Source: JAGBWK01 sp964544595
GTDB taxonomy: Bacteria; Bacteroidota; Bacteroidia; Bacteroidales; Muribaculaceae
Reading direction: 5' to 3'
Assembly: GCA_964544595.1 (NCBI GenBank)
Contig: CAZJBM010000008.1
Coordinates: 1-64,000 of the forward strand
DNA length: 64,000 nucleotides
Shown here in pieces: positions 17,893 through 26,712 of this stretch. Below the pieces are notes generated by a model, which had not been told where the DNA came from, made no database searches, and saw only the letters and a program-made list of their open reading frames with translations. How positions within the stretch are numbered: the first letter of the stretch is position 1; each line of letters begins with the position of its first letter. Both the position numbers and the translations under genes were made by a program.

Positions 17893-17923
17893 CAAATATA
17901 GGAATATTCTTTAAAATAAGCAA
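17893..17923 (-). promoter_or_regulatory. Promoter of secDF
   Basis: Minus-strand TTG (17921-17923), 20-bp spacer, TATATTTG (17893-17900). It diverges from the asnA promoter about 45 bp away, with a leader of about 120 bases. Confidence 0.65.
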
Positions 17924-17942
17924 TTATAATCCCGAAATTTTG

Positions 17943-17950
17943 TAACTTTG
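17943..17950 (+). promoter_or_regulatory. -7 box of asnA
   Basis: TAACTTTG matches TAnnTTTG exactly, 40 bases before the asnA start. The -33 element is not obvious. Confidence 0.5.
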
Positions 17951-17990
17951 CGTTGCTAAACCACAAGTAAGTATATCAATTTTATTAAAT

Positions 17991-19025
17991 ATGTCACTAA
18001 TCATACCGGCAAAATACAAGCTGAAGCTGTTGCCCGAAACGACGGAAATAGCGATTCAGGAACTGAAGAATTACGTGCAGCAGCGGCTGTTTGACGATCT
18101 CAACTTGCGCCGCGTCACCGCCCCGCTGTTTGTGGCGGCGGGAACGGGCCTGAACGACGATCTCAACGGCGTGGAGCGCCCCGTGAGCTTCAAGGTGAAC
18201 GCCTTGGGTGGCCGGAGCGTAGAGATAGTGCAGTCGCTGGCCAAATGGAAGCGCGTGAAGCTCGCGGAATACGACATCGCCCCGGGCTACGGCATATACA
18301 CCGACATGAACGCCGTCAGGCCCGACGAGCAGCTCGACAACCTCCATTCGCTCTACGTTGACCAATGGGACTGGGAGCGCGTGATAACTCCCGAGCAGCG
18401 CACCGTAGCGTTCCTTAAAGAGATCGTCGAGAAAATCTACGATATAATCCGCGGCGCGGAGCAGATGGTCTACAAGCAATTTCCGCACATAGTGCCGACG
18501 CTCCCCGAGTCGATAAAATTCATCCGCTCGCAGGAGTTGCTCGACATGTATCCCGGCCTGTCGCCGAAAGAGCGCGAGAAGGAGGCCGCGAGAAGATTCG
18601 GGGCGGTGTTTATCATAGGCATAGGCGCGCCTCTGAGCGACGGCAAGCCCCATGACAACCGCGCGCCCGACTACGACGACTGGTCGTCGGCCGACGAGGA
18701 TGGCAATATAGGCCTTAACGGCGACATAGTGGTGTGGGATGCGGTGCTCGACTCCCCTCTGGAGCTGTCGTCGATGGGCATACGCACCGACGCGGTCGCC
18801 CTTCGCCGCCAGCTTGAGGCGGCAGGTTGCAACGACCGCCTTGACCTGTGGTATCACAGTCGCATGCTCGAAGGGCGCCTTCCCCTCTCGATAGGCGGGG
18901 GCATAGGGCAGAGCCGCCTGAGCATGTTCCTGCTGCAGAAAGCCCATATAGGGGAAGTGCAGGCGTCGGTATGGCCCGAAGACCAGATCGAGGCATGCGC
19001 TTCGGCGGGTATACCGCTAATTTAA
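17991..19025 (+). CDS. asnA: Aspartate-ammonia ligase (asparagine synthetase A)
   Basis: The 344-residue protein shows class II aminoacyl-tRNA-synthetase-like AsnA features: GTGLNDDLNGVERPVSF, DMNAVRPDEQLDNLHSLYVD, QWDWE, and the C-terminal LPLSIGGGIGQSRLSMFLLQ. AsnA makes asparagine from aspartate, ammonia and ATP in the cytoplasm. Its length matches the family. It is the first of a run of plus-strand genes reaching 23.2 kb, though the functions of the downstream genes differ. Confidence 0.96.
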   Translation: MSLIIPAKYKLKLLPETTEIAIQELKNYVQQRLFDDLNLRRVTAPLFVAAGTGLNDDLNGVERPVSFKVNALGGRSVEIVQSLAKWKRVKLAEYDIAPGYGIYTDMNAVRPDEQLDNLHSLYVDQWDWERVITPEQRTVAFLKEIVEKIYDIIRGAEQMVYKQFPHIVPTLPESIKFIRSQELLDMYPGLSPKEREKEAARRFGAVFIIGIGAPLSDGKPHDNRAPDYDDWSSADEDGNIGLNGDIVVWDAVLDSPLELSSMGIRTDAVALRRQLEAAGCNDRLDLWYHSRMLEGRLPLSIGGGIGQSRLSMFLLQKAHIGEVQASVWPEDQIEACASAGIPLI

Positions 19026-19081
19026 TCAATCCGCCAGATCGTTATCCGATATTATAACAAGTAAAATCAGTAAACCGAAAT

Positions 19082-20713
19082 ATGCTTAAACACCTCTTTA
19101 TCACAGCCGCGGCGGCGATCATGTCGATTCACGCAGCCGACGCGTGCACAAGTCTCATCGCAGGAAAAAACGCCACTGCCGACAATAGCGTCTTCATAAC
19201 CTACGCGGCTGACAGCCACACGCTTTACGGCGAGCTTTATCGCCAGGAGGCGGCTGACCACAAGAAAGGCGCGATGCGCAAAGTTATCGACTGGGACACC
19301 TCGAAGCCGTTAGGCGAAATCCCCGAAGTGAAGCACACTTACTCGACCGTAGGCAACATGAACGAGCATGGACTCGCCATATCGGAGAGCACCTGGGGCG
19401 GCCGCGAAGAGCTCGCCGGCTCGGGCATGATTGACTACGGCTCGCTCATCTACATAACGCTGCAGCGCGCGAAGACCGCCCGCGAGGCGATAGACGTGAT
19501 GACCAATCTCGTGAAGGATTACGGATATGCCAGCGAGGGCGAATCGTTCTCGATAGCCGACCCTAACGAGGTGTGGATCATGGAGATGATCGGCAAAGGT
19601 AAAGCCGACAAGGGCGCCGTATGGGTGGCGCGCAGAGTGCCCGACGACTGCATTTCGGGCCATGCCAACCACTCGCGCATACACACGTTCCCGCTCAACG
19701 ACCCTGAGACGCTTTATTCGCCCGACGTGATCTCGTTTGCCCGCTCGCAGGGGTATTTCGACGGCAAGGATGAGGATTTTGATTTCTCGCGCGCCTACGC
19801 TGTCACCGACGCCGGGGCGCTACGCGGCTGCGACGCCCGCGTGTGGGCCTACTACAACAAGTTTGCCGACGGGATGGACCAGTATTTCCCGTGGGTAAGC
19901 AAAGGCGAAGGGGAGGTGCTCCCGCTCTGGGTAAAGCCCAACCGCAAGCTTACGGCCGACGACATGAAATGGATGATGCGCGACCACTTCGAGGGCACAC
20001 CCTTCGATATGACCAAGGATATAGGCGCCGGCCCCTTCGGCGTGCCCTATCGCTGGCGTCCGATGAGCTTTACGGTGGATGGCCGCGAGTACACCCATGA
20101 ACGCGCCATCGCGACTCAGCAGACGGGATTCTCCTTCGTGGCTCAGTTGCGCGACCAGATGCCCGACGCGATGAAAGGTATGCTATGGTTCGGCACCGAC
20201 GACGCCAACACCTGCGTATATCTCCCGATATTCTGCTCGATCACCACGGTGCCTCACCAGCTTGCCGAGGGCAACGGCGATATTTGCACCCTCAGTTGGG
20301 ACGCCAACTTCTGGGTGAATAATTACGTTGCTAATCAGGCCTACAACCGCTATTCGCAGATGATACCCGACATACGCGCCAAGCAGTCGGAACTGGAGAA
20401 GGCGATTGCCGAGGACGTGGCCGCGGCCGAAGCGGCCGTGCCCGGTATGGCAAAAGCGCAGGCGGTTGATTATCTGCAAGGCATCTCCGACAAATGGGCG
20501 AAAAAAGCTACCGACGACTATAAGGCGCTCGGCGATTTCCTGTTCGTTAAATTCATGGACGGCAACATCAAGCACCAGGAGGCCGACGGCTCATTCAAGC
20601 GAACCGAATACGGCGAAGGGGAGTACCCGACCTTCGGCGGATACAACGACGAGTATTTCCGCACAATAGTCCGCTCAACGGGCGATCATTTCCTCGTTCC
20701 CGAAATCAAATAA
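19082..20713 (+). CDS. Secreted family C69 dipeptidase (Ntn-hydrolase type)
   Basis: The 543-residue protein has a signal peptide (MLKHLFITAAAAIMSIHAAD) and then ACTSLIAGKNATADNS, in which Cys22 is the predicted N-terminal nucleophile exposed on processing, as in C69 dipeptidases (PepD/DipA). Other family motifs are NEHGLAISESTWGGRE and GESFSIADPNEVWIMEMIGKG. It probably cleaves dipeptides in the periplasm or outside the cell. It follows asnA by 56 bases and precedes queF by 9, so it is likely co-transcribed with the queuosine genes, without evident functional linkage. Confidence 0.9.
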   Translation: MLKHLFITAAAAIMSIHAADACTSLIAGKNATADNSVFITYAADSHTLYGELYRQEAADHKKGAMRKVIDWDTSKPLGEIPEVKHTYSTVGNMNEHGLAISESTWGGREELAGSGMIDYGSLIYITLQRAKTAREAIDVMTNLVKDYGYASEGESFSIADPNEVWIMEMIGKGKADKGAVWVARRVPDDCISGHANHSRIHTFPLNDPETLYSPDVISFARSQGYFDGKDEDFDFSRAYAVTDAGALRGCDARVWAYYNKFADGMDQYFPWVSKGEGEVLPLWVKPNRKLTADDMKWMMRDHFEGTPFDMTKDIGAGPFGVPYRWRPMSFTVDGREYTHERAIATQQTGFSFVAQLRDQMPDAMKGMLWFGTDDANTCVYLPIFCSITTVPHQLAEGNGDICTLSWDANFWVNNYVANQAYNRYSQMIPDIRAKQSELEKAIAEDVAAAEAAVPGMAKAQAVDYLQGISDKWAKKATDDYKALGDFLFVKFMDGNIKHQEADGSFKRTEYGEGEYPTFGGYNDEYFRTIVRSTGDHFLVPEIK

Positions 20714-20722
20714 GCCGGTATT

Positions 20723-21196
20723 ATGTCTCGAAACGAATCAGAACTGGAGGGCGTCAGCCTGTTAGGCGCGAACGCCACCAAATATCCTACCGATTACGCT
20801 CCCCATGTGCTCGAAACCTTCGTCAACAAGCATCCCGAGAACGAGTATCTCGTCACGTTCACCTGCCCGGAGTTCACGTCGCTTTGCCCGAAGACCGGCC
20901 AACCCGACTTCGCCAAAATCATAATCAACTACATACCCCGCGAGCGTATGGTTGAGAGCAAGAGCCTGAAGCTCTACCTGTTCAGCTTCAGAAACCACGG
21001 CGATTTTCACGAGGATTGCGTCAACATTATTATGAACGACCTCTGGAAGCTGATGGATCCCAAATATATTGATGTGCGCGGGCTTTTCACCCCCCGTGGC
21101 GGCATTTCGATCTATCCCTTCGCCAACCGCGGCGACGCCGACCATCAATGGCTCGTCAAAGACCGCCTGAAGGCAAGTTTCCTTGATAATTTCTGA
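20723..21196 (+). CDS. queF: NADPH-dependent 7-cyano-7-deazaguanine reductase
   Basis: The 157-residue protein has the QueF active site FTCPEFTSLCPKTGQPDF. Cys55 and Asp62 match the thioimide-forming Cys and the catalytic Asp of the unimodular QueF class. The later stretch SKSLKLYLFSFRNHGDFHED contains the NADPH/substrate motif and the conserved Glu-His region. The enzyme reduces preQ0 to preQ1, the last free-base step of queuosine synthesis. It lies 14 bases before queC, which makes its substrate. Confidence 0.97.
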   Translation: MSRNESELEGVSLLGANATKYPTDYAPHVLETFVNKHPENEYLVTFTCPEFTSLCPKTGQPDFAKIIINYIPRERMVESKSLKLYLFSFRNHGDFHEDCVNIIMNDLWKLMDPKYIDVRGLFTPRGGISIYPFANRGDADHQWLVKDRLKASFLDNF

Positions 21197-21210
21197 TATT
21201 TGGTCAACGT

Positions 21211-21870
21211 ATGAAAGATAAATTATTGGTCTACTCCGGGGGGCTCGATTCAACCACGATGCTCCATGAATATGCCGACGATATAGCGGTTGCGCTGTTT
21301 TTCAATTACGGGTCTAACCACAATGACCGCGAGGCATCCTATGCCCGCGCCAATTGCGCGAAACTCGGGATCGAGCTGATAGAGATACCTCTCGGATTCA
21401 TGTCGCGATATTTCAAAAGCTCGCTTCTCGAAGGGGCCGACGCTATCCCCGACGGCAACTACGACGAGGAGAATATGAAGTCGACCGTTGTGCCGTTTCG
21501 CAACGGTATAATGCTCGCGATAGCCGCCGGTATGGCCGAAAGCCGCGGCCTCAGGCAGGTGATGATCGCCAACCATGCCGGCGACCATGCCATTTACCCC
21601 GATTGCCGCCCCGGTTTCATCAACTCGATGTCGGGAGCGATCGCCGCGGGCACCTACGAGGGCATCGACATCTTTGCCCCTTACACTTCGCTTACCAAAG
21701 CGCAGATCGTCGAGCGGGGAGCCAAGATCGGCGTCGACTACGCCGACACCTACAGTTGCTACCGCGGCGGCCAACGTCATTGCGGCCGATGCGGCACATG
21801 CCGCGAGCGCATCGAGGCGTTCAGCCTTGCCGGCGTTGCCGACCCCACCGACTACGAGCCACAACTCTAA
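21211..21870 (+). CDS. queC: 7-cyano-7-deazaguanine synthase
   Basis: The 219-residue protein has an N-terminal PP-loop SGGLDSTT (residues 8-15) for ATP activation and a C-terminal zinc-binding cluster CYRGGQRHCGRCGTC. QueC converts 7-carboxy-7-deazaguanine to preQ0 with ammonia and ATP. It is coupled to queF. The genes for queD and queE are not in this window. Confidence 0.97.
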   Translation: MKDKLLVYSGGLDSTTMLHEYADDIAVALFFNYGSNHNDREASYARANCAKLGIELIEIPLGFMSRYFKSSLLEGADAIPDGNYDEENMKSTVVPFRNGIMLAIAAGMAESRGLRQVMIANHAGDHAIYPDCRPGFINSMSGAIAAGTYEGIDIFAPYTSLTKAQIVERGAKIGVDYADTYSCYRGGQRHCGRCGTCRERIEAFSLAGVADPTDYEPQL

Positions 21871-21881
21871 ATCTTGAAATC

Positions 21882-22553
21882 GTGGAAATACTTTTTGAGC
21901 CGATATTCCGTCAGCTGGCGCCCGACTACAGGATGATACTGATTGAGGCCGACGTGACCAACGCGCCGACCCCTGAGGAGCTGACCGATGAAATCAACCG
22001 GTTGGCCCGGTCTATGGCCAGCATTATGAGAATCGAGGATATTAACAAGCGCCCGTGCATCGCCGCCACGCGAGCCGCCTACAAGCGATTTGGCAAAGAT
22101 CCTAATCGCTACCGCCCGTCGCAGGAGCAGATGTCGCGCCGTATAGTCAAAGGTCTCGGTCTGTACACGGTCAATGCGCTCGCCGATCTGGGCAATCTGC
22201 TGTCGCTTAAGTCGGGGTGCGCTCTCGGGGTGTTTGACCGCGATAAAATCAAGGGCGATCAGCTCAGATTGGGCCGCGGCGAGGCTGGCGAGGAGTATAT
22301 CGGGATAGGCCGCGGGCCGCTCAATGTCGAAGGGTTGCCCATACTCCGCGACGCCGTGGGGGGCATCGGCACCCCGACATCTGATCATGAGCGCACGGCG
22401 GTGGATCTCGACACCAAGCGCATCGTTATGACTATCCACCTTTACGAGCCGAGCGCGTCGGAGATGTCGCCCGACGATATAATAGCCGAAGCCACCCGCC
22501 TGCTTGCGACTCACGCCTCCGCCGCCAATATCTCCTCGCGAATCATATCGTAG
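21882..22553 (+). CDS. B3/B4 (tRNA-binding, PheT-like) domain protein
   Basis: The 223-residue product (GTG start at 21882, 11 bases after queC) reads MEILFEPIFRQLAPDYRMIL and contains the B3/B4 fold also found in the PheRS beta subunit: RPCIAATRAAYKRFGKDPNRYRPS, LGVFDRDKIKGDQLRLGRGEAGE. Free-standing B3/B4 proteins are widespread, and some are suspected aminoacyl-tRNA editing factors, but the activity here is unproven. The frame stays open far upstream (to 21354), but that stretch overlaps queC. The first internal ATG would remove conserved sequence, which supports the GTG. Confidence 0.8.
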   Translation: MEILFEPIFRQLAPDYRMILIEADVTNAPTPEELTDEINRLARSMASIMRIEDINKRPCIAATRAAYKRFGKDPNRYRPSQEQMSRRIVKGLGLYTVNALADLGNLLSLKSGCALGVFDRDKIKGDQLRLGRGEAGEEYIGIGRGPLNVEGLPILRDAVGGIGTPTSDHERTAVDLDTKRIVMTIHLYEPSASEMSPDDIIAEATRLLATHASAANISSRIIS

Positions 22554-22579
22554 AGCTCAACGATAAATAACTAATAACC

Positions 22580-23203
22580 ATGAGAACGATCAAAGTTTAC
22601 GGTGATGAGATTTCAGAGCATTATCTCGACGAGATAGTCGACGAGCTGCGCGACGGTCAGGTTGTCATTTACCCTACCGACACGCTTTACGCGATCGGCT
22701 GCGACGCGCTCAACAATAAGGCTATTGAGCATATCTGCCGATTGAAGGATATCGACCCTAAGAAGCATCCGCTCGCTGTCTGCTGCTCCGACCTCTCGCA
22801 AGCGGCCCGCTATGCCAAAATATCCAATGTCGCCTTCGACATAATGCGTCGTAATCTGCCGGGGCCGTTCACATTCATTTTGCCCGCGTCGTCGACTCTG
22901 CCCAAAGTATTCAAAGGCAGGAAAGAGGTGGGCGTCAGAGTCCCCGCTGACAATATCGCGCGAGCTATCGCCGAGTCGCTCGGCAATCCGTTGTTGACCA
23001 CATCTATCGAATTGCCCGGCGACATTTCTGAAGACCTCAGCGACATAGCCACGATAGAGATAGCCGACCGCTACGCCCCCGGGGAAATCTCCCTGATGAT
23101 AGATGCGGGCCCTCGCCCGATGACGCCGTCGGCGGTAGTGTCGCTGCTCGACCCCGCCGATCCCGAAATCCTTCGCGAAGGCGCGGTCGAATTAGACGTT
23201 TAA
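22580..23203 (+). CDS. YrdC/Sua5/YciO family protein (threonylcarbamoyl-AMP synthase-like)
   Basis: The 207-residue protein has the YrdC fold: VIYPTDTLYAIGCDA, ICRLKDIDPKKHPLAV, LPGPFTFILPAS, KEVGVRVPADNIARAI and a late TPSAVVSL. The family makes threonylcarbamoyl-AMP for t6A37 on ANN-decoding tRNAs; the YciO branch, which this resembles in length, is less certain in vivo. The last four bases overlap the convergent PIN toxin gene. With queF, queC and a tRNA-binding-domain gene, it belongs to a small tRNA-modification neighbourhood. Confidence 0.85.
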   Translation: MRTIKVYGDEISEHYLDEIVDELRDGQVVIYPTDTLYAIGCDALNNKAIEHICRLKDIDPKKHPLAVCCSDLSQAARYAKISNVAFDIMRRNLPGPFTFILPASSTLPKVFKGRKEVGVRVPADNIARAIAESLGNPLLTTSIELPGDISEDLSDIATIEIADRYAPGEISLMIDAGPRPMTPSAVVSLLDPADPEILREGAVELDV

Positions 23204-23604
23204 TCGATAACGGCAATCATTTCCCCCGGAGTCAATACCCTACGGCTTCGGGGGAAATGCTTTATATTCCCGGTCACAAGATACGAGTCGGCGCTTAAAG
23301 CCACTTCGTAAAAAACACGATCGTCGGGGTCGGGCATCGGGCAGTCATATATTGCCTTGACAACAAATTGTCCTAAATCGGACAAAGATGAAACTAATTT
23401 GTCGACAAATTCATGGTTTAATTTGAATTTTGGCCTATGAAGCACCTCTGAATATTCTTGTAATATTTCTTCGTTGAGAACAGGGATAAGGGCCTTGTCG
23501 AAAATCTTGTATAGAATTTTTACGGGAGGGGAATCGTTGTTTTTTGACAATATGGCAGAAACGAGCACATTGGTATCGATTACCGCATAGAAGGTTTTGT
23601 TCAT
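23200..23604 (-). CDS. PIN-domain toxin of a type II toxin-antitoxin pair
   Basis: The 134-residue protein shows the PIN acidic residues: Asp in VIDTNVLVSAIL, Glu in EEILQEYSEVL, Asp in MPDPDDRVFYEVAL and the final LVTGNIKHF block. PIN toxins are Mg-dependent RNases. It overlaps the antitoxin gene by four bases (ATGA), which indicates translational coupling. It converges on the YrdC-like gene with a 4-base overlap. The target RNA is not predictable. Confidence 0.88.
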   Translation of the reverse strand: MNKTFYAVIDTNVLVSAILSKNNDSPPVKILYKIFDKALIPVLNEEILQEYSEVLHRPKFKLNHEFVDKLVSSLSDLGQFVVKAIYDCPMPDPDDRVFYEVALSADSYLVTGNIKHFPRSRRVLTPGEMIAVID

Positions 23605-23888
23605 TTTGAAGATGCTCTTGCTGCTTTGATTTCGCGGTTTATTTCATCAAGAGAAAGATCGGACGACGACATTGCTTCTTTGCGCAATGCTTCAAAAGCC
23701 TTGCGGCCTGTATCGGCAGAGTCCTCTTTAATTACTTCAATTCTGAACGGAATACTACGACTGCGAACAACCGCTTTCGCGAATATATTGAAAGCTGTGT
23801 TAAAACTCATACCGAATTCTTCGCATAAGCTGTCGAACTCGCTCTTTAATTCGCTGTCCATTCTTATTGTTGTTGCAATCTGAGCCAT
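23601..23888 (-). CDS. RelB/DinJ-family antitoxin
   Basis: The 95-residue protein begins with a ribbon-helix-helix of RelB/DinJ type (MAQIATTIRMDSELKSEFDS, CEEFGMSFNTAFNIFAKAVV) and has a charged C-terminal tail that would bind the toxin. Such antitoxins usually repress their own operon. DinJ-type antitoxins more often pair with YafQ/RelE RNases; pairing with a PIN toxin is a known but less usual combination. Confidence 0.85.
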   Translation of the reverse strand: MAQIATTIRMDSELKSEFDSLCEEFGMSFNTAFNIFAKAVVRSRSIPFRIEVIKEDSADTGRKAFEALRKEAMSSSDLSLDEINREIKAARASSK

Positions 23889-23905
23889 AATTGATGTTTT
23901 TTATG

Positions 23906-23913
23906 CAAAGATA
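23906..23913 (-). promoter_or_regulatory. -7 box of the toxin-antitoxin operon
   Basis: Minus-strand TATCTTTG, a full TAnnTTTG match, 17 bases before the antitoxin start. Upstream, around 23930-23949, TGATGTCA and TAACGTCA half-sites could be antitoxin operators. No clear -33 TTTG. Confidence 0.5.
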
Positions 23914-23993
23914 GCGAATTGATTTCAATATGATGTCATAATAACGTCAAAAAATGAATTATTATGGAGAAAATAATTTGCTACAATCGGAAG

Positions 23994-26450
23994 TTACATC
24001 GAAACGGAGCCGCCGGGAGTGGCTTTTTTGGCCGAGGCCGCGCCGCCGTCGTCGTTGTTGACCGAAACGGAGGTTTTCTTAACTTGGGCCTTAACCGAGC
24101 CGAATCGGTAGCTTACGCGAAGGGTGTATGTGTTGCCTTGCGACACTTTGGTCTCATTGATTCCGGTGTATGGGCCGCGGTCGGTTTTCGAGCACCAGCT
24201 CGAATATTTGCGGCCGGGGTTCTGGGCGTGGATCTGAACGGTAAGCGCGTTGTCCTTAAGAAATGAGCGCTGGAGCGAGAATCCGTAGTACATGGGGAAT
24301 ATACGCGTATAGTCGTAGGCGTAGACGCTTTCGAGGCTGCCTGAGCCATGATAAAGCGCGCCTTCGAGTTTGAGCTGCCAGGGGAGATCCTGGCTGACGC
24401 GGAAAAAGATTGAGTAGCCCCAGTGCGAATTGGATATTTCGGGGATAAGGATTCGGCGCCAGTCGGCCGACGCGTTGAGCATCAACGACGTTTTCTTGGT
24501 AACCGACCATTGGCTGAAGAGGCTGAAGTAGACCTTGCGGTTGCGCCCGATATTGTCGTAAGAGGTTATCAGGTAGTCGTCAGAGCCCGGGCGGAGGTAG
24601 GTAAGCGAGGTGACGCTGTTGTTGGAGAAAGCGTAGCTCGCGTCGAAGTTGATGTTGAAGTCCTGCTTTATGAGCGAATAATTGAGCGCGATCGACTGGT
24701 TGTGAACGCTTTCGAGGTCGGGGTTGCCCGACGATTGCGAGGTCGGTGTAGTGGTGACGTTGGGGTCGAGCTGGCTTATGTCGGGTCGCGATATGCGGGT
24801 GGAGTAGGAGAGTTTCAGCGAGTTGGCGTCGTTGACGTTCCACATGAGCGACAGGTTGGGCACCCAGTCGTTGAGATTGGAGCTGAAATCCGGTTCTGAG
24901 CCGTCTTTGAATTTCGCTTTCATGTGAGAATACTCATAGCGTAGGCCGGCTCTCGCGCTAAGGGGGCCGAAAGTATGGCGATAGTCGGCGTAGAGAGCGC
25001 CTATTGAGGTGGTATGAATGAAGTTGGTGGCGCGAAGCGTGCTTTGCTCGCTTATGTATTCGTTGGCGCCGGTCGCGTGATTGTTTCGGTGGATGAATTT
25101 ACCGCCCACCGACATATTGCCGTTTGTGAAAATCGGTCGGGCCCAGTCGGCCTGAGCGGTCTGCTCAAGAAATTTCTGGTCAGATGTGGTGAGCATGGCC
25201 TGGTAGGGGGCCGGGAAGTTGAAGAGATTGTCGTAGGTCGACTGCTGGTCGCTTCGGTTGCGGGAGTTGGCGATCTGGTAGAGAAGGGTGATTATCTCCC
25301 CCTTGCGGCGGGTCATGCGCTGATAGTTGATGCCGCCGTTAAACGACAGGTATTTCCCGTAAGGCTTCCCTAAAAACCGTGTGTCGTATGAAAACATCGT
25401 GTTGCCGTCGGGCGCTGTCTGGATAGTCGAAGTCAAGCCTTCACCGTTGATGTTCTGGATGAAGCCGTTGAATTCGGCGGTGAAGAGGTTGAGCGAGTCG
25501 AGCTCGTAGCTGCCGTCTAATCCCCAGAAGCCCATCTCGCCCCAGCCGTCTGCTGTCGCTTTAGATATGAGCCGGTTGCCCGTGTCGGCGAAAATTTGCT
25601 CGTTGTAGCTGTTGTTGTTTGCCATTTTCTTGTCGATATGGAAGTAGCCGCCGTTGACCGAGAGGTTGACTTTGCCCACGTTGCTCGTCACCCAAAAGTT
25701 GGCGCCGGGCGACTTGTTGGTGCCCCCCTGAGCCGATACCATGCCCATGATTCCGGCGAAATCGGTGTCTTCGTTGGTCACGATATTGAGAATCGCCCCC
25801 ACGCCCTCGGCGTCCTCTTTTGCTCCCGGGTCGGTGATCACTTCGATTTTCTTTATCATTGACGCGGGGAGAGCCTTGAAAATATCTTTGGCATTGGAGC
25901 TGAACGATTTGTTGGGCTTGCCGTTTTTGTAGATTTTGAAGTCCGACGAGCCTTTGACCTTAATGGTGCCGTCGGCCTCAACCGTCACCATCGGCACCTT
26001 GCGGAGCATATCGCTTAGATTGGCCGTCTTCGAGTCGTCGTCGGCCTGCACGTCGTAGCCGATGCGGTCTATCTCCTTTTTCACCAGAGGCTTGCGCATC
26101 TCTACCACTACTTCTCCAAGCTCCGCGGCGTTGTCGGCCATAGTGATTGTGCCGAAATCGTAGCCTGGTGCGACGAGTTTAAACTCCCGCGTGACCGGGG
26201 CTTTGCCTACGGAGGTAATATTGAGCGTGTACGCGCCGGCATTTGGGAGCGACTGGCTGAAGTCGCCCTGCTCGTCTACCACCCCTAGAGCCGCGGCTTT
26301 GAGAGTGTCGCCCGCGGCGAAAATGCGTATTGTGGCGTAAGCTTCAGGGTTGCCCTGAGAGTCGATTACATGACCTTTCACCGTGAGGTTGGCTGCCGAA
26401 GAGCTGACGAAAGCGATTAGCGCGATAAAAAAAGAAGTTAATCGTGACAT
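23994..26450 (-). CDS. Outer-membrane beta-barrel receptor-like protein with carboxypeptidase-regulatory-like domain
   Basis: The 818-residue protein has a signal peptide (MSRLTSFFIALIAFVSSSAA), a regulatory-like beta domain (GHVIDSQGNPEAYATIRIFA), a plug (NLSDMLRKVPMVTVEADGTI, KVKGSSDFKIYKNGKPN, VITDPGAKEDAEGVGAILNI) and a barrel of the OMP_b-brl_3 type (WVPNLSLMWNVNDANSLKLS, YSTRISRPDISQLDPNVTTT). The start at 26450 is used because the upstream ATG at 26528 would prepend a non-signal stretch. It is TonB-receptor-like but stands alone without a lipoprotein partner. The ligand is unknown. Confidence 0.85.
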   Translation of the reverse strand: MSRLTSFFIALIAFVSSSAANLTVKGHVIDSQGNPEAYATIRIFAAGDTLKAAALGVVDEQGDFSQSLPNAGAYTLNITSVGKAPVTREFKLVAPGYDFGTITMADNAAELGEVVVEMRKPLVKKEIDRIGYDVQADDDSKTANLSDMLRKVPMVTVEADGTIKVKGSSDFKIYKNGKPNKSFSSNAKDIFKALPASMIKKIEVITDPGAKEDAEGVGAILNIVTNEDTDFAGIMGMVSAQGGTNKSPGANFWVTSNVGKVNLSVNGGYFHIDKKMANNNSYNEQIFADTGNRLISKATADGWGEMGFWGLDGSYELDSLNLFTAEFNGFIQNINGEGLTSTIQTAPDGNTMFSYDTRFLGKPYGKYLSFNGGINYQRMTRRKGEIITLLYQIANSRNRSDQQSTYDNLFNFPAPYQAMLTTSDQKFLEQTAQADWARPIFTNGNMSVGGKFIHRNNHATGANEYISEQSTLRATNFIHTTSIGALYADYRHTFGPLSARAGLRYEYSHMKAKFKDGSEPDFSSNLNDWVPNLSLMWNVNDANSLKLSYSTRISRPDISQLDPNVTTTPTSQSSGNPDLESVHNQSIALNYSLIKQDFNINFDASYAFSNNSVTSLTYLRPGSDDYLITSYDNIGRNRKVYFSLFSQWSVTKKTSLMLNASADWRRILIPEISNSHWGYSIFFRVSQDLPWQLKLEGALYHGSGSLESVYAYDYTRIFPMYYGFSLQRSFLKDNALTVQIHAQNPGRKYSSWCSKTDRGPYTGINETKVSQGNTYTLRVSYRFGSVKAQVKKTSVSVNNDDGGAASAKKATPGGSVSM

Positions 26451-26681
26451 TTTGGTTGTTGAGACGTTTATTATTATGCGGGTGCGGGTAAACCCTGTTC
26501 CCTCTTGCGTTAAAGTTGACATCGACAATTATTGGCCTGATATGGCCGTCGGATGTGAAATTAATTGTCGACACTTACTAAGACGCAGTAAAGTGATGTT
26601 TATTACACGGCGCGGGTAATAAAATTTGTCGCCCGAGTGAAAATATTTCGACAATTATTAATAATATGAGCGAAAAATTGA

Positions 26682-26689
26682 GTATTTTC
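26682..26689 (+). promoter_or_regulatory. Possible -7 box of dut
   Basis: TATTTTCG, one mismatch from TAnnTTTG, 23 bases before the dut start. The 26451-26712 intergenic stretch otherwise holds only the divergent upstream regions of two genes. Confidence 0.35.
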
Positions 26690-26712
26690 GCAGTTTAAAA
26701 ACGTATAATTCT

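Noticed and set aside
21354..21881. Long N-terminal extension of the B3/B4 protein through queC
   Set aside because: The region is the coding sequence of queC in another frame and the extension is Arg-rich without homology; the GTG at 21882 gives the normal protein.
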